From the NCBI GenBank assembly GCA_039707655.1, contig CM077668.1, positions 68,279,086 through 68,343,085 of the forward strand: 64,000 nucleotides of DNA, in the 5' to 3' direction. This document shows positions 10,117-20,918 of the stretch, piece by piece (position 1 is the first letter of the stretch; each line of letters begins with the position of its first letter). The position numbers and the translations under genes are program-made. The notes under the pieces are model-generated. The model was not told the origin of the DNA. It worked only from the letters and a program-made list of their open reading frames with translations, and searched no databases. The stretch comes from Elymus sibiricus. Lineage: Eukaryota; Streptophyta; Magnoliopsida; Poales; Poaceae.

Positions 10117-11265
10117 CAGGGCCGGCCCTGAGGGGGGGGGGGGGGGGCGAACGGGGCGGCCGCCCCGGGTCCCCAAAAGTCAGGGCCCCCTCCCAGGTAT
10201 GCACATGTAGTATTAGGGCCCGTATTTATTGAAAAAAAATGAAGCCCGTTAGCCTCTCAGCCTCGCGTACATAGAAGAAAAATAAGAAGGAACACCATGG
10301 ACCTGGCCCATGTTTGCATGTATAGGCAGGCCACACGAACGTGGAAAGGAATCGTTCGTTTCCTGTGATCGTGCCCTATTCGTTCGGATCACGGGATCAG
10401 ACCCTGATTCCGATCATTCCCTTCCTTCTTTCGCCTGTTCGTCTTCGACAGATGGACGACTCTTCCCGACGAACGAGAACCTTCCTTCGTTTGCCAGGAC
10501 GAACGAGAATGACGCGGGCACGCGGCTATGTCAGGTACGACTACGACTACGTCTCCTCGCGCCCTCTAACCCTTCCCTGTACTGTTCTAGTGTTCTTCCT
10601 GTTCCTTATCTAATCCTGAATTCTTGAATCTCGGTTAATCGAAAAAGGAATTGTCGCATTGTGGCGCTCGAATCATTGCGCACAGAATAAAATTATATCC
10701 AGATTAGATTAGAGAGAAGGTACTATATTGTGCCCTAGATTTTCTATAATTGATCTTATATCTACATAGCTTTGCGCTAATTTTAAAAGCTAATTGTTCC
10801 TTTTAATTTCACACCATCATGTGAGGCTTAGGTAGAAAGTATCCATCCAGCAGTAATTAAAAGAAAAAGGAAGAAGGAGGTGGATGAGATGAAAAGATCA
10901 TCGCGTAAATATTTTAAGAGTGATGCAAGCACTTCAAGAAATCCAGACGAGTTGGCGATAGTTCTTGCGATGACCAAACTAATACTAATCAGGAAAATGA
11001 TCCTACAGAATACAATGTTGACATCAACATGGATGATATCAATGTGAGTGATCCTGAGCACATATTTAATTCGTCTCCGCCAGAATCTTGTAGTGTTGAT
11101 GCACTTGACTGTTTTTTTATTTGCGCACTGGTTTTGGATGCACTTGATTGTCTTTTTAATACAAATTTATATCTAGACATGTTGATTATACTATTTAAAC
11201 ATTTGTACTAAGGGCCCCGGATTATAGTTTTGCCCCGGGCCCTCGAAATCTCACGACCGGCCCTG
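10117..11265. mobile_element. hAT transposon, non-autonomous, CAGGGCCGG ends
   Basis: Bounded by the 8-bp TSD ACGTCATC (10109-10116 and 11266-11273). The empty site is seen in the second copy near 22567 (ACATCATCC). The left end CAGGGCCGGCCCTGAG and the inverted right end CAGGGCCGGTCGTGAG give about 14 matching bases, fitting the hAT consensus start. A run of 18 G follows the left end. Around 10860-11090 the plus strand has broken frames resembling the start of plant hAT transposases (a basic Lys/Arg run, then KYFKSDASTSRNPDE), suggesting an internally deleted autonomous copy. The 10310-10627 frames are not recognised. Confidence 0.8.
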
Positions 11266-11714
11266 ACGTCATCCATTATGATGCGCACGTGCATGTGTTG
11301 GTTAGCACAAAATATCCAATGCTTAAATAAATGAGATGCATGATATAGAAACATGTCATCCATCATGAAAGGTTTGTTGTTATGTATAGCATAATGGAGA
11401 CTCAAAGGGTGAGGTGCATCACTAGCAATATCTAGAGCATGGTCATGAAGGGTATGCATATGGTGCACACAAGGGATGGAATCATGTGATCTACAAACAT
11501 TTTCATGGCATGGCATATGGGATGGATTGCACAAATTTTGCAAGGGAAGCATAGCAATATCATCACAAGAGAAACAAAATCCAATAACCGTGAGCTTTTC
11601 ATCTATGCCATATGTGAAAATGGGATTGATTTTAATTGGATATGCATAGTTACTACGGTGGGCTTGTAATGATGCAATATGAGAAATCTCACTCATAGCA
11701 TATGCCAAGTTTAA
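11266..11714 (-). pseudogene. Element X ORF middle part, duplicate copy 1
   Basis: The minus frame 11208-11708 carries SEISHIASLQAHRSNYAYPI and the Cys/His cluster NPSHMPCHENVCRSHDS. It matches 22580-23010 closely. The match stops at 11714, where copy 2 continues its ORF and this copy turns into unrelated sequence. So the duplicated segment ends inside the ORF. Confidence 0.7.
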
Positions 11715-12404
11715 TGGCCCACTACTTGATTTATCTCAACATGCAGCATAGACACGTCAGCTCCAATCACATGCTGCCACAATTTATGATCCGTACAATA
11801 GTTGATTTTCTTGAGATCTGGAGTGATATACCACCATGCAACAAATTATGCGTATTAAATTGATTTGTATGTATGGAATTTTGTTACCACAATCAGTTTA
11901 TTTAACTTCAGATCATTGCAAGAGAAGTAAATTGTTTCTTTTGGGTATGTATCTATCTTTGTACAATATATCAAGTTTAGTTCAGTTGATTTCATTGTTT
12001 ATATATGTATTTAAAGTTAGCCCGATTGTCTGCATGTCGTATAAGTGCAATTGCATGGAAAAGCAGTTCTGATCCATGACGTTATTGCCTGTGAGGCATA
12101 TATTTAATTATTTTTGGAACCTTTTGGTGAAACTTTGAAGAATGAATCCCTTACTACAATTGCTTAATTTGTTTGAAGATCATATTGTAATTTGCAAGGC
12201 TCAAACAACATAGAACTATGATTCAAGTCTGATAGTTGCTTATACATTGCGCAAAAATATGGTTTGCGTGAGTTCACAAATACCCCACTAAACTGGTAGA
12301 ATGCATTTCCTTCTTATCTCTTATATGTCCTCTGATAATACACCTATGAATCTTTAGGATTTGGCACAATAATATCCTGCAGCAACGCGCGGGGTATTAT
12401 CTAG
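11715..12404 (+). mobile_element. Helitron 3' end, copy 2, internally shortened
   Basis: From 11774 this repeats 8197-9184, including the 8630-8860 frame region, but lacks about 370 bases present in copy 1 (8236-8605). It ends with the same hairpin (one stem C changed to T, CCTGC) and CTAG at 12401-12404. A possible 5' terminus is A|TCTCAACATG near 11743, which would make a ~660-bp element. This is tentative, because the first 60 bases have no match in copy 1. Confidence 0.6.
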
Positions 12405-13193
12405 TTCTTATCATAAGAAAAGACAAGGTTGTAGGGCATGGTATGTAGGCATATGATTCGAGTACAACCAAAGACATGATGCCCGATCAAACAAGCATGC
12501 TTCACAAGTAAAATGTCCAAGTCTCTAAGTCAATAAGCATAACATCATTGCACTCACTACAAGGGGATATGAGAGATGTAAGTAATGAAGACAAGACACA
12601 ATGATCAAGACAAATCAAGTGAGACGTATGAACATATATGTCATCAATCCAATGAAATGAGCAATTATGTATCATGGGTGGTGCGACAAAGCAAGCAATC
12701 ATAGTGATCAAGTCATGTAAGCTAGTAGTGCGAAGATGCAACATACTAGAAGGAATCATGGCAATCATGTCATGTGTGTAAATAGTGGGCATACATAATG
12801 CAAATGACATGTCACAAGCATGAAGACACGATATGACCAAAGTAGAATCATTGTATTGGCAAGAAGTCTTATGTAGATAGCCAATTGAACAATATGACTC
12901 TCCCAACACAAGAAGCAACAATAGCATGAGGTACACATAGAGCATGGCGATAGCAACTAGTATCACCACCGAGCATGCAAATACACATAGTAGTAGTAGA
13001 ATGGTGAATCATATGTAAGTGCAAGAAAGGGTCACAATTGCATGGCAAAGGCATAGAAAGTGGCATAACATGCAAAGTGAACACGGTAAAATGGGCATAA
13101 AGTGACAATTGGTATATGGCCCAGAGCCGTGTGACAGCCAAGTAAAAGTAATGCGCGAAGTCCTTGCGGGAAGGGAACAGTGGTAAGGATAGT
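12405..13193 (-). pseudogene. Element X ORF 3' part, duplicate copy 2
   Basis: The frames 12502-12969 and 12869-13204 repeat copy 1 with few changes (for example TIYTHDMIAMIPSSMLHLRT). The stretch is cut at 13193 by element B, whose TSD ATAGT is at 13189-13193. It resumes at 22436. Confidence 0.65.
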
Positions 13194-14530
13194 TGATGAC
13201 CCACAAGTATAGGGGGTCAATCGTAGTCCTTTCGATAAGTAAGAGTGTCGAACCCAACGAGGAGCAGAAGGAAATGACAAGCGGTTTTCAGTAAGGTGGT
13301 TTCTGCAAGCACTGAAATAAGCGGTAACAGATAGTTTGACAACAAGATAATTTGTAACAAGTAACAAGTGACAAGTGTAAATAAGGTGCAGCAAGATAGC
13401 CCAATCCTTTTGAGTGCAAAGAACAGGCCGGAACAAGTACTTATAATGATGCAAACGTTCTTGAGGACACACAGGAATTTCATCTAGTCACTTTCACCAT
13501 GTTCATTCGATTCGTGTTCGCTACTTTGATGATTTGATATGTGGGTGGACCGGTGCTTGGGTGCTGTTCTTACTTGAACAAGCCTCCCACTTATGATTAC
13601 CCCCTCTCGCAAGCATCCGCAACTACAAAAAGAGAATTAAGACAAAGTCTAACCATAGAGATAAACGTGTGGATCCAAATCAGCCCCTTACGGAATAACG
13701 CATAAACTGGGGTTTAAGCTTCTGTCACTCTAGCAACCCATCATCTAATTACTACTCCACAATGCATTCCCTTAGGCCCATAAATGGTGAAGTGTCATGT
13801 AGTCGACGTTCACATGACACCACTAAGAGAATCACAACATACATATAATCAAAATATCGAACGAATACCGAATTCACATGATTACTTATGACAAGACTTC
13901 TCCCATGTCCTCAAGAACAAAAGTAACTACTCACTCATCATCATGATGTTCAAGATCAGAGGGGTATTGAATAACATAAATGATCTAAACATTTAGTAAA
14001 TCACAAAGCAAACCAACTAGCATCAACTACGATAGGTAATCAACACTACTAGCACCCCACAAGTAACAATCTATAGTTTTGATACAAAGATTGAATACAA
14101 GAGATGAAGTAGGGTTTGAGATGAGATGGTGCTGTTGATGATGATGATGAAGATTGGTCCTCCCACGATGAGAGGGTTGTTGGCGATGACGAAGGCTTCG
14201 ATTTCCCCCTCCCGGAGGGAAGTGTCCCCGGCGGAATCTACCCGCCGGAGAGCAAAAGTGCTCCTGCTCTAGTTCCGCCTCGTGGCGGCGGCGCCTCGTC
14301 CCGAAAGTCTCCCCATAAAAGTTTTAGGGTAAAATGAGCTATATACCAGAAGGAGAGGGCCGGAGGTGGGCCAAGGCCTCCACAAGGCACCAGGGCGCGC
14401 CCCAGGGGGGCACCCAGGTGCCATGTGGGCACCTGGTTGGCCTCCTCCAGCAGCTCTTTGGCCCAGTATTTTTTATATATTCAGAAATAAATGTTCATTG
14501 AATTTTAGCCCATTTGGAGATGTGCAGAAT
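13194..14530 (-). repeat. 3' LTR of element B, truncated
   Basis: It matches the 5' LTR from TGATGACCC at 13194 up to ...GATGTGCAGAAT at 14530, then departs abruptly. About 180 bp of the LTR start and the polypurine tract are missing. Confidence 0.88.
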
Positions 14531-15389
14531 ATTGCCCCTTGTGATAGCAATCTTTATTATGCAGTTTGTCGCTTTTATTCTTCACCATCACAAGTTCGTA
14601 CCACGCTTGTTTTCCCTTACAATAAAAGATCATACATATTTAATAGCAATTTTTATTGCCTTATTGCACCGATGACAACTTACTTGAAGGATCTTACTCA
14701 ATCCATAGGTAGGTATGGTGGACTCTCATGACATGAATTTGGTTAAAGGGTTTTGGATGCACAAGTAGTATTTCTACTTAGTGCGGAATTTTGGCTAGCA
14801 TAGATATTGGGCAAGCACCCCATGTTGGAGGATCCATGACAATATACCTTCTATGTGAATATGAACAAACATAACTCATTACGTTGTCTTCCTTGTCCAA
14901 CCTCAACCGTTTGACATACAATACTTAATGGGTGCTCACAATCACAAAAGATGTCCAAGATAGTGTATTTGCATGTAAATCTTCTCTTCCCTATTAATTT
15001 TTTCATGCAATTGCACCAATGACCAATGCTATGTTTGTCAATCTTCAATAAAATTTACCACTTATACTTTTCTTTATGTGATGTCATTACTCACCATAAG
15101 ATTAGCACATGATTTTCACACTTTTCATTGCTTTTGATTGATGCATAAAAGTAAACAAGCAACCTCAAACTACTCTTTATTATATAATTCTCACCCGATT
15201 ACATAGATAGATAGATCACAAAACTAACACTCAAAGATAGATCATACTAAACTTTTTATTCTACTAGATCACGAAATACTAAGGATCGAACTGAAAATAG
15301 GTAAAGATAATAAAAGTGATGATGATACGATACCGGGGCACCTCCCCCAAGCTTGGCACAAGCCAAGGGGAGTGCCCATACCCGTGTGG
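14531..15389 (-). other. Noncoding 3' region of element B
   Basis: AT-rich sequence between the small ORF and the truncated 3' LTR. It includes CCCAAGCTTGGGGGAGGTGC on the minus strand near 15340-15360, common after pol in these elements. No ORF is recognised. Confidence 0.6.
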
Positions 15390-15788
15390 TCAAGCCTCCT
15401 TCTTTGGTGATGGTGGTGGTGAAGGATCTTTGAGCTTGTTCAGTTTCCTCTTGAGCATGAAATTTTGCTCCCTCAGGTCATCAACTTCCTGCTCGAGCTT
15501 CAATATCCTTTGGCACAATTCTTGCTTGCTCTCCTGCAGAAAACGAGAAGGGATAAACAAGACCTTGGGTTTTCTCCTTGTGTTCGGGAGGCTCGATTTC
15601 TTGAACTTCACGTGCATGTCTCCCGGCTGAGGTGGAGGGATCTTTCCTTCATCCGAGCTTGCTTCCTCCTCCTTGCTTTCTTGTTCCTCATCTGAGAACA
15701 ACCCATAGGGATCTAAACCCCCATAGAGCTTTGGGTTGGCAAGATAATGTGAAATATGGCTCTCATCGTCGGATTCCTGGGACGACAT
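15390..15788 (-). CDS. Small acidic coiled-coil ORF downstream of pol
   Basis: I start at MSSQESDDESHISHYLANPK (132 residues) rather than at the upstream Met, because the upstream part is LTR-like noncoding sequence in this family. Residues 25-60 are very acidic (FSDEEQESKEEEASSDEGK). Residues 90-120 form a likely coiled coil (RILKLEQEVDDLREQNFMLK). The end is basic and Pro/Ser-rich. It lies between integrase and the 3' LTR, where some Athila elements carry an envelope-like gene, but it has no membrane segment or signal peptide, so I do not call it env. Open and unbroken in an otherwise decayed element. Function unknown. Confidence 0.6.
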   Translation of the reverse strand: MSSQESDDESHISHYLANPKLYGGLDPYGLFSDEEQESKEEEASSDEGKIPPPQPGDMHVKFKKSSLPNTRRKPKVLFIPSRFLQESKQELCQRILKLEQEVDDLREQNFMLKRKLNKLKDPSPPPSPKKEA

Positions 15789-16111
15789 ATTTTTGGATCT
15801 GCCATAAAATAGCAAGAAACAAGAACAGAAGATATCTCGCGATGCGGTGGTCAAATCAATCCAAGGAGTATATATAGATTTTTTATCTTGCATAACAAGT
15901 AAACGAGAGGAAAACGGAGTCGGGAAAGTGCACCAGGGACCCACATGGCACTGGGGCGCACCCTAGGGGCAGGTGCCATGTGGGCACCTGGTGGGCCCTC
16001 TCGGCTTCCTTTTATTTTTGTAATTTTTTAAATATTCCAAAACGGACTGTAGATATTTTTGCGGAATTTTTGGAGTCGGTTTACTTACCGTATCACATAC
16101 CTATTCCTTTT

Positions 16112-16430
16112 TTAGTATTCTGGAGTGTTCCGGAAGGACTCTTTGATATACTCCTCCGGTGTAATAGTATCAATAACATTAGTTTCAACATTAATGGGTG
16201 TACCTGAGATGTAGTGCTTGATTCTTTGTCCATTTACCACCTTCGGGTTGGTTCCCACGGCATTATTGATCTTGATGGCTCCGGAACGATAAACCTCCTC
16301 GATAACATAAGGTCCTTCCCATTTGGAGAGGAGTTTACCTGCAAAGAATCTAAGACGAGAATTATACAATAAAACATATTCACCCACTTTGAATTCTCGT
16401 TTCTAAATCCTCCTATCATGCCATCTTTAA
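16112..16430 (-). pseudogene. Element B integrase C-terminal domain
   Basis: After the frameshift near 16430 the true frame reads WHDRRI, a TAG at 16403-16405 (Gln in the family, inference), then [20 protein letters not shown] and [20 protein letters not shown]. This is the SH3-like C-terminal domain of Gypsy integrases. Confidence 0.8.
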
Positions 16431-17832
16431 CTTTTTCTTTGAACAACTTGGCATTATCGTAGGCTTGGGTCCTCCATTCATCAAGAGAGCTAATGTCAAA
16501 TAACCTCTTTTCACCTGCAAGCTTGAAGTCATAATTAAGTTCTTTAACAGACCAAAAAGCTTTATGTCCCAATTCAAGAGGTAAATGACATGCTTTCCCA
16601 TAAACTATTTTGTAAGGAGACATACCCATAGGATTCTTATAAGCAGTTCTATAAGCCCACAAAGCATCATCTAATTTCTTAGACCAATTCTTTCTTGATC
16701 TATTGACAGTCTTTTGTAAGATCAACTTTATCTCCCTATTGCTCAACTCAACTTGACCACTAGATTGAGGATGATAGGGAGATGCAATTCTATGATTAAC
16801 ATCATACTTAGCAAGCAACTTACGGAAAGCACCATGAATAAAGTGTGAACCACCATCAGTCATCAAATATCTAGGGACTCCAAACCTAGGGAAAATAACT
16901 TCCTTAAGCATTTTAATAGAAGTGTTGTGATCAGCACTATTAGTGGGGATAGCCTCTACCCACTTAGTAACATAATCAACAGCAACAAGAATATGAGTAT
17001 ACCCATTGGACTTTGGAAAAGGTCCCATATAATCAAAACCCCAAACATCAAATGGTTCAATAACAAGAGAATAATTCATAGGCATTTCCCGACGTCTACT
17101 GATATTACCAATCCTTTGACATTCATCACATGATAAGACAAACTTACGTGCATCCTTGAAGATGGTAGGCCAATAAAAACCGGATTGCAATACCTTGTGT
17201 GCGGTCCTGTCTCCAGCGTGGTGTCCTCCATATGCTTCGGAGTGACACTTACGAAGAATTTGTTCCTGTTCATGCTCAGGCACACAACGTCTAACAATAC
17301 CATCCACACCTTCTTTATAAAGGTGTGGATCATCCCAGAAGTAATGTCTCAAATCATAGAAAAACTTTTTCTTTTGCTGATAAGTAAAACTAGGAGGTAT
17401 AAACTTAGCAACAATATAATTAGCATAATCTGCATACCAAGGAGTACTATGAGAAACATTAATAGCAGCTAGTTGCTCATCAGGAAAACTATCATCAATA
17501 GGTTGTGGGTCATCAATCACATTTTCCAATCTAGATAGTTTATCAGCTACAAGGTTATCAACCCCTTTCCTATCAACAATATGAAGATCAAATTCTTGCA
17601 ACAAAAGAACCCACCTGATAAGCCTAGGCTTAGCATCTTTCTTCTCCATAAGGTACTTGATAGCAGCATGATCAGTATGAATAGTAACTTTGGAATCAAC
17701 AATATAAGATCTAAACTTATCACATGCAAACACAATTGCTAGAAACTCTTTTTCAGTAGTAGCATAATTCCTTTGGGCAGTGTCCAAAGTTTTACTAGCA
17801 TAATGGATAACATTCAACTTCTTATCAACTCT
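16234..17832 (-). pseudogene. Element B RNase H and integrase
   Basis: The long frame (over 500 codons) first gives RNase [21 protein letters not shown], then [20 protein letters not shown]. It continues into integrase: a zinc-binding segment (HHAGDRTAH...CDECQRIG), then the catalytic core with Asp in [14 protein letters not shown], Asp in [10 protein letters not shown] and Glu in [13 protein letters not shown]. All three catalytic residues are kept. [20 protein letters not shown] follows. Near 16430 a 1-bp loss shifts the frame, so the last 60 or so residues of this open frame are not real. Confidence 0.9.
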
Positions 17833-18213
17833 CTATCCTAGAACAGCACCAACAGCATAGTCACTAGCATCACACATAATTTCAAAAGGTAAATTCCAAT
17901 CAGGTGGCTGAACAATAGGTGCAGAAATTAAAGCTGACTTAAGAGTTTCAAAGGATTCTACACAATCATCATAAAAAACAAAGGGAACATCTTTTTGAAA
18001 AAGATTAGTAAGAGGCCTAGAAATTTTAGAGAAGTCTTTAATAAATCTCCTATAGAAACCAGCATGACCGAGAAAACTTCTTATACCTTTGATATCCTTC
18101 GGGCATGGCATCTTCTCAATGGCATCAACCTTAGCCTTATCAACTTCAATACCTCTTTCGGAGATCTTGTGGCCCAAGACAACACCTTCATTAACCATAA
18201 AGTGGCACTTCTC
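17833..18213 (-). pseudogene. Element B RT thumb to RNase H junction
   Basis: In the same frame as the RT, it reads VNEGVVLGHKISERGIEVDK, GFYRRFIKDFSKISRPLTNL and FEIMCDASDYAVGAVLG, then a TAG at 17833 where family members have Gln (inference: CAG or CAA to TAG). CDASD holds the first RNase H acidic residue. Confidence 0.85.
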
Positions 18214-19015
18214 CTAGTTCAAGACGAGATTTGTTTCCTCACATCTCTGCAAAACTCGATCAAGGTTGCTCAAGCAATCATCAAAAGAAATTCTGTAAAC
18301 GGAAAAATCATCCATGAAAACCTCAACAATCTTTTCACAAATGTCAGAGAAGATAGCAGTCATACATCTTTGAAAAGTAGCAGGTGCATTACATAAACCA
18401 AAAGGCATGCGTCTATAAGAAAAAGTTCCAAAAGGACAGGTAAAGGTGGTTTTCTCTTGATCAGATTGTGCAACAGGTATTTGAGAAAAACCAGAATAAC
18501 CATCTAGGAAACAAAAGTGTGTATGCTTAGACAACCTTTCTAACATTTGATCAATAAAAGGCAAAGGATAATGATCTTTCCTAGTAGCTTTATTCAACTT
18601 TCTAAAATCTATCACCATCCTATAACCAGTTACTATCCTCTGAGGAATAAGCTCATTCTTATCATTAGGAACAACAGTTACACCACCCTTTTTAGGAACA
18701 CAATGAACTGGACTTACCCATCTACTATCAGCTATGGGATAGATTATACCTGCTTCCAGAAGCTTTAATATTTCAGTTCTTACCACCTCTTTCATTTTTG
18801 GATTCAATCGACTTTGGTGGTCAACAACGGGTTTAGCATCTGGCTCCATATTAATCTTGTGCTGACATAGAGTGGGACTAATGCCCTTAAGATCATCCAG
18901 AGTGTATCCAATAGCAGCACGATGCTTCCTTAAGATTTTCAATAACCTCTTTTCTTCATGTCCTGAATATTTTCTTTTCATCAAGATAGACATATTTAAA
19001 AGTGTCAGGCAATGG
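18214..19015 (-). pseudogene. Element B reverse transcriptase
   Basis: The frame has HEEKRLLKILRKHRAAIGYT, then GIIYPIADSRWVSPVHCVPK, GYRMVIDFRKLNKATRKDHY, FLDGYSGFSQIPVAQSDQEK, FGTFSYRRMPFGLCNAPATF and the polymerase motif FMDDFSVY. It reaches ...ETNLVLN and then a TAG at 18214 where the family has Trp (inference: TGG to TAG). Compared with the family, about 20-25 bases coding the residues just before SGHEEKRLL are missing near 18960, which also shifts frame relative to the protease. Confidence 0.9.
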
Positions 19016-20212
19016 CTACAATTCAAAAACAGGGTCACCCTTTGGCGGAGGAGGACCTCCAAGAGTTTTAACAGGCAAATTATGCTTAAGAGGCTGCTGA
19101 TTAAAGAAAACTTCATCTAATGCATTCCTTTCATCCATATGTAAATCATTCTCATGATCAAGCAAATATTGTTCTAAAGGATCAGTAGGAGGAACAGCAA
19201 TAGAAGTAAGGCCAACAATTTCATCTTTGCTAGGCAATTCTATATCATGGGGCTGTCTACGAAACTTAGAGAAATTAAACTCATGAGACACACCACCAAA
19301 ATCAACACTAACAATGTCCTTAGCACAATCAATTTGAGCATTGACAGTATTCAAGAAAGGTCTACCAAATATTATAGGACAAAAATCATCTTGCGGTGAT
19401 CCAAGAACAAGGAAATCAGCAGGGTATTTGATCTTACCGCACAAGACTTCAACATCTCTGACAATACCAAGTGGTGAGATAGTATTTCTATCTGCAAGCT
19501 TTATAGTAACATCGATATCCTCAATTTCAACAGGTGCAATATCATTCATGACTTCTTGATAAAGAGTAAAAGGAATAGCACTGACACTAGCACCCACATC
19601 ACATAAGCCATGATAACAATGATCTCCAATCTTAACAGAAATAACAGGCATGCCAACCACAGGTCTATTCTTATGCTTAGAATCAGGACTAGCAATTCTA
19701 GATGCATTTTCACAGAAAGAAATAACATGCTCATCTAGTTTATCAACCAAAAGATCTTTAACTATAGCAACACTAGGTTCAACCTTAATTTGCTCAGAAG
19801 GTGTAGGTGTTCTAACATGACTCTTCCTAACCACAGAAGAAACCTCAGAGTGTTCCTTAATTCTAACAGGAAAAGGTGGTTTCTCAAAATAAGTAGTAGG
19901 AACAACTGGATCAACATTGTAAACAATAACTTTTTCTTCCTTAACCTCAGGAGGTTTTTCTTTAATTTCTATAGGAGGATGGTATTTGAACCACTTCTCC
20001 TTGGGAAGATCAACATGTGCAGCAAATGATTCACAAAAAGAAGCTACTATCTCAGAATCAAGTCCATACTTAGTGCTAAATTTCTGAAAAGCATCTGTTT
20101 CCATAAAGGATTTAACACAATCAAACTCAAGATTTATACCTAATTCATTACCTTTGTCGAGCTCCCAATCCTCATAGTTGCACTTAATTTTCTCAAGAAG
20201 ATCCCATTTGAA
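19016..20212 (-). pseudogene. Element B protease region
   Basis: It continues the gag frame. After a linker rich in Pro, Lys and Glu (EKPPEVKEEKVIVYNVDP) comes an aspartic protease domain: GMPVISVKIGDHCYHGLCDV followed by GASVSAIPFTLY, where D-x-G-A-S is the Athila form of the catalytic motif and the Asp is kept. IIFGRPFLNTVNAQIDC marks the C-terminal part. It ends ...GGPPPPKGDPVFEL and a TAG at 19016. The stretch that joins protease to RT follows, with a deletion near 18960. The protease itself looks intact; the polyprotein is not. Confidence 0.85.
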
Positions 20213-20812
20213 TTAAATAGTCTTCTTCGTAAAAGAACCAGTCGAAGAAGAATCAAGCATAGTTTGATCGTTACGAGAAAGTCGAGCATAAAAGTTTTGA
20301 AGAATTATTTCTCTTGAGAGCTCATGATTGGGGCATGTGTGAAGCATATACTTGAGCCTCCCCCAAGCTTGAGCGATACTTTCTCCCTCATGAGGCCAGA
20401 TGTTATAGATATAATTTCGATCATGATGAACCAAATGCATAGGATAAAATTTCTGGTGGAACTCCAGTTTCAACCGATTCCAATCCCATGTGTGAGTATC
20501 ATCACATAGCCTATACCATGTCAATGCCTTTCCCTCCAAAGATAAAGGGAATACTTTCTTCTTAGCTCTATCTCCAGATAAACCTGCAAGCTTAAACAAT
20601 CCACAAATTTCATCCACATAGATCAAGTGCATATCAGGATGTTTAGTTCCATCTCCTGCATAAGGATTAGCTAGCAGTTTCTCAACAAGACCAATAGGAA
20701 TTTCATAAGCAATATCTTCAGTAGCTTCAATAGGTGGTGGAGAGGCAACTCTAGTGGTTTCCGGTCGAGGTGAAGATACCCCGAACAAGCCTCTCAAAGG
20801 ATTACTTTCCAT
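20213..20812 (-). pseudogene. Element B gag
   Basis: I start at the Met of MESNPLRGLF, since the upstream Met would extend only five codons. The frame (199 codons to its stop) includes FPLSLEGKALTWYRL, WNRLKLEFHQKFYP and SIAQAWGRLKYMLHTCPNHE, the conserved capsid-type gag domain of Athila-like elements. A TAA at 20213 interrupts it; the same frame continues directly into FKWDLLEKIKCNYEDWEL and the protease, so gag and protease were one frame. From family knowledge the stop replaced a Glu codon (inference). No zinc knuckle is visible. Confidence 0.85.
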
Positions 20813-20889
20813 AGTGACAAGTAGCAATAAATTTCAGCACGTAACAAAAATGTTTCCTTACCAATGTCCACTTACCAAAGGCGCTTCAC

Positions 20890-20907
20890 TCCCCGGCAAC
20901 GGCGCCA
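20890..20907 (-). promoter_or_regulatory. Primer-binding site of element B
   Basis: The minus strand reads TGGCGCCGTTGCCGGGGA close to the LTR, the primer site for tRNA-Asp usual in Athila-like elements. Confidence 0.85.
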
Positions 20908-20918
20908 GAAAAGAGTCT

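Larger units (their letters stand above)
8197..13193. repeat. Large direct duplication (Helitron end plus part of X)
   Basis: The order Helitron 3' part, X segment A (9185-9955), segment B (9955-10116) and segment C (11266-11714) occurs again as 11774-12404, 12405-13193, 22436-22580 and 22580-23010. Copy 1 carries the hAT insert; copy 2 carries the Athila-like element B. Shared 30- to 100-base blocks are almost identical, so the duplication predates both inserts and is moderately young. Confidence 0.75.

Noticed and set aside
10129..10147. Run of 18 G as a quadruplex regulatory site
   Set aside because: A homopolymer just inside a hAT end; more likely slippage or a sequencing artefact than a designed structure.
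15390..15944. Envelope-like gene of an Athila element
   Set aside because: No signal peptide, hydrophobic segment or cleavage motif; only an acidic coiled-coil frame.
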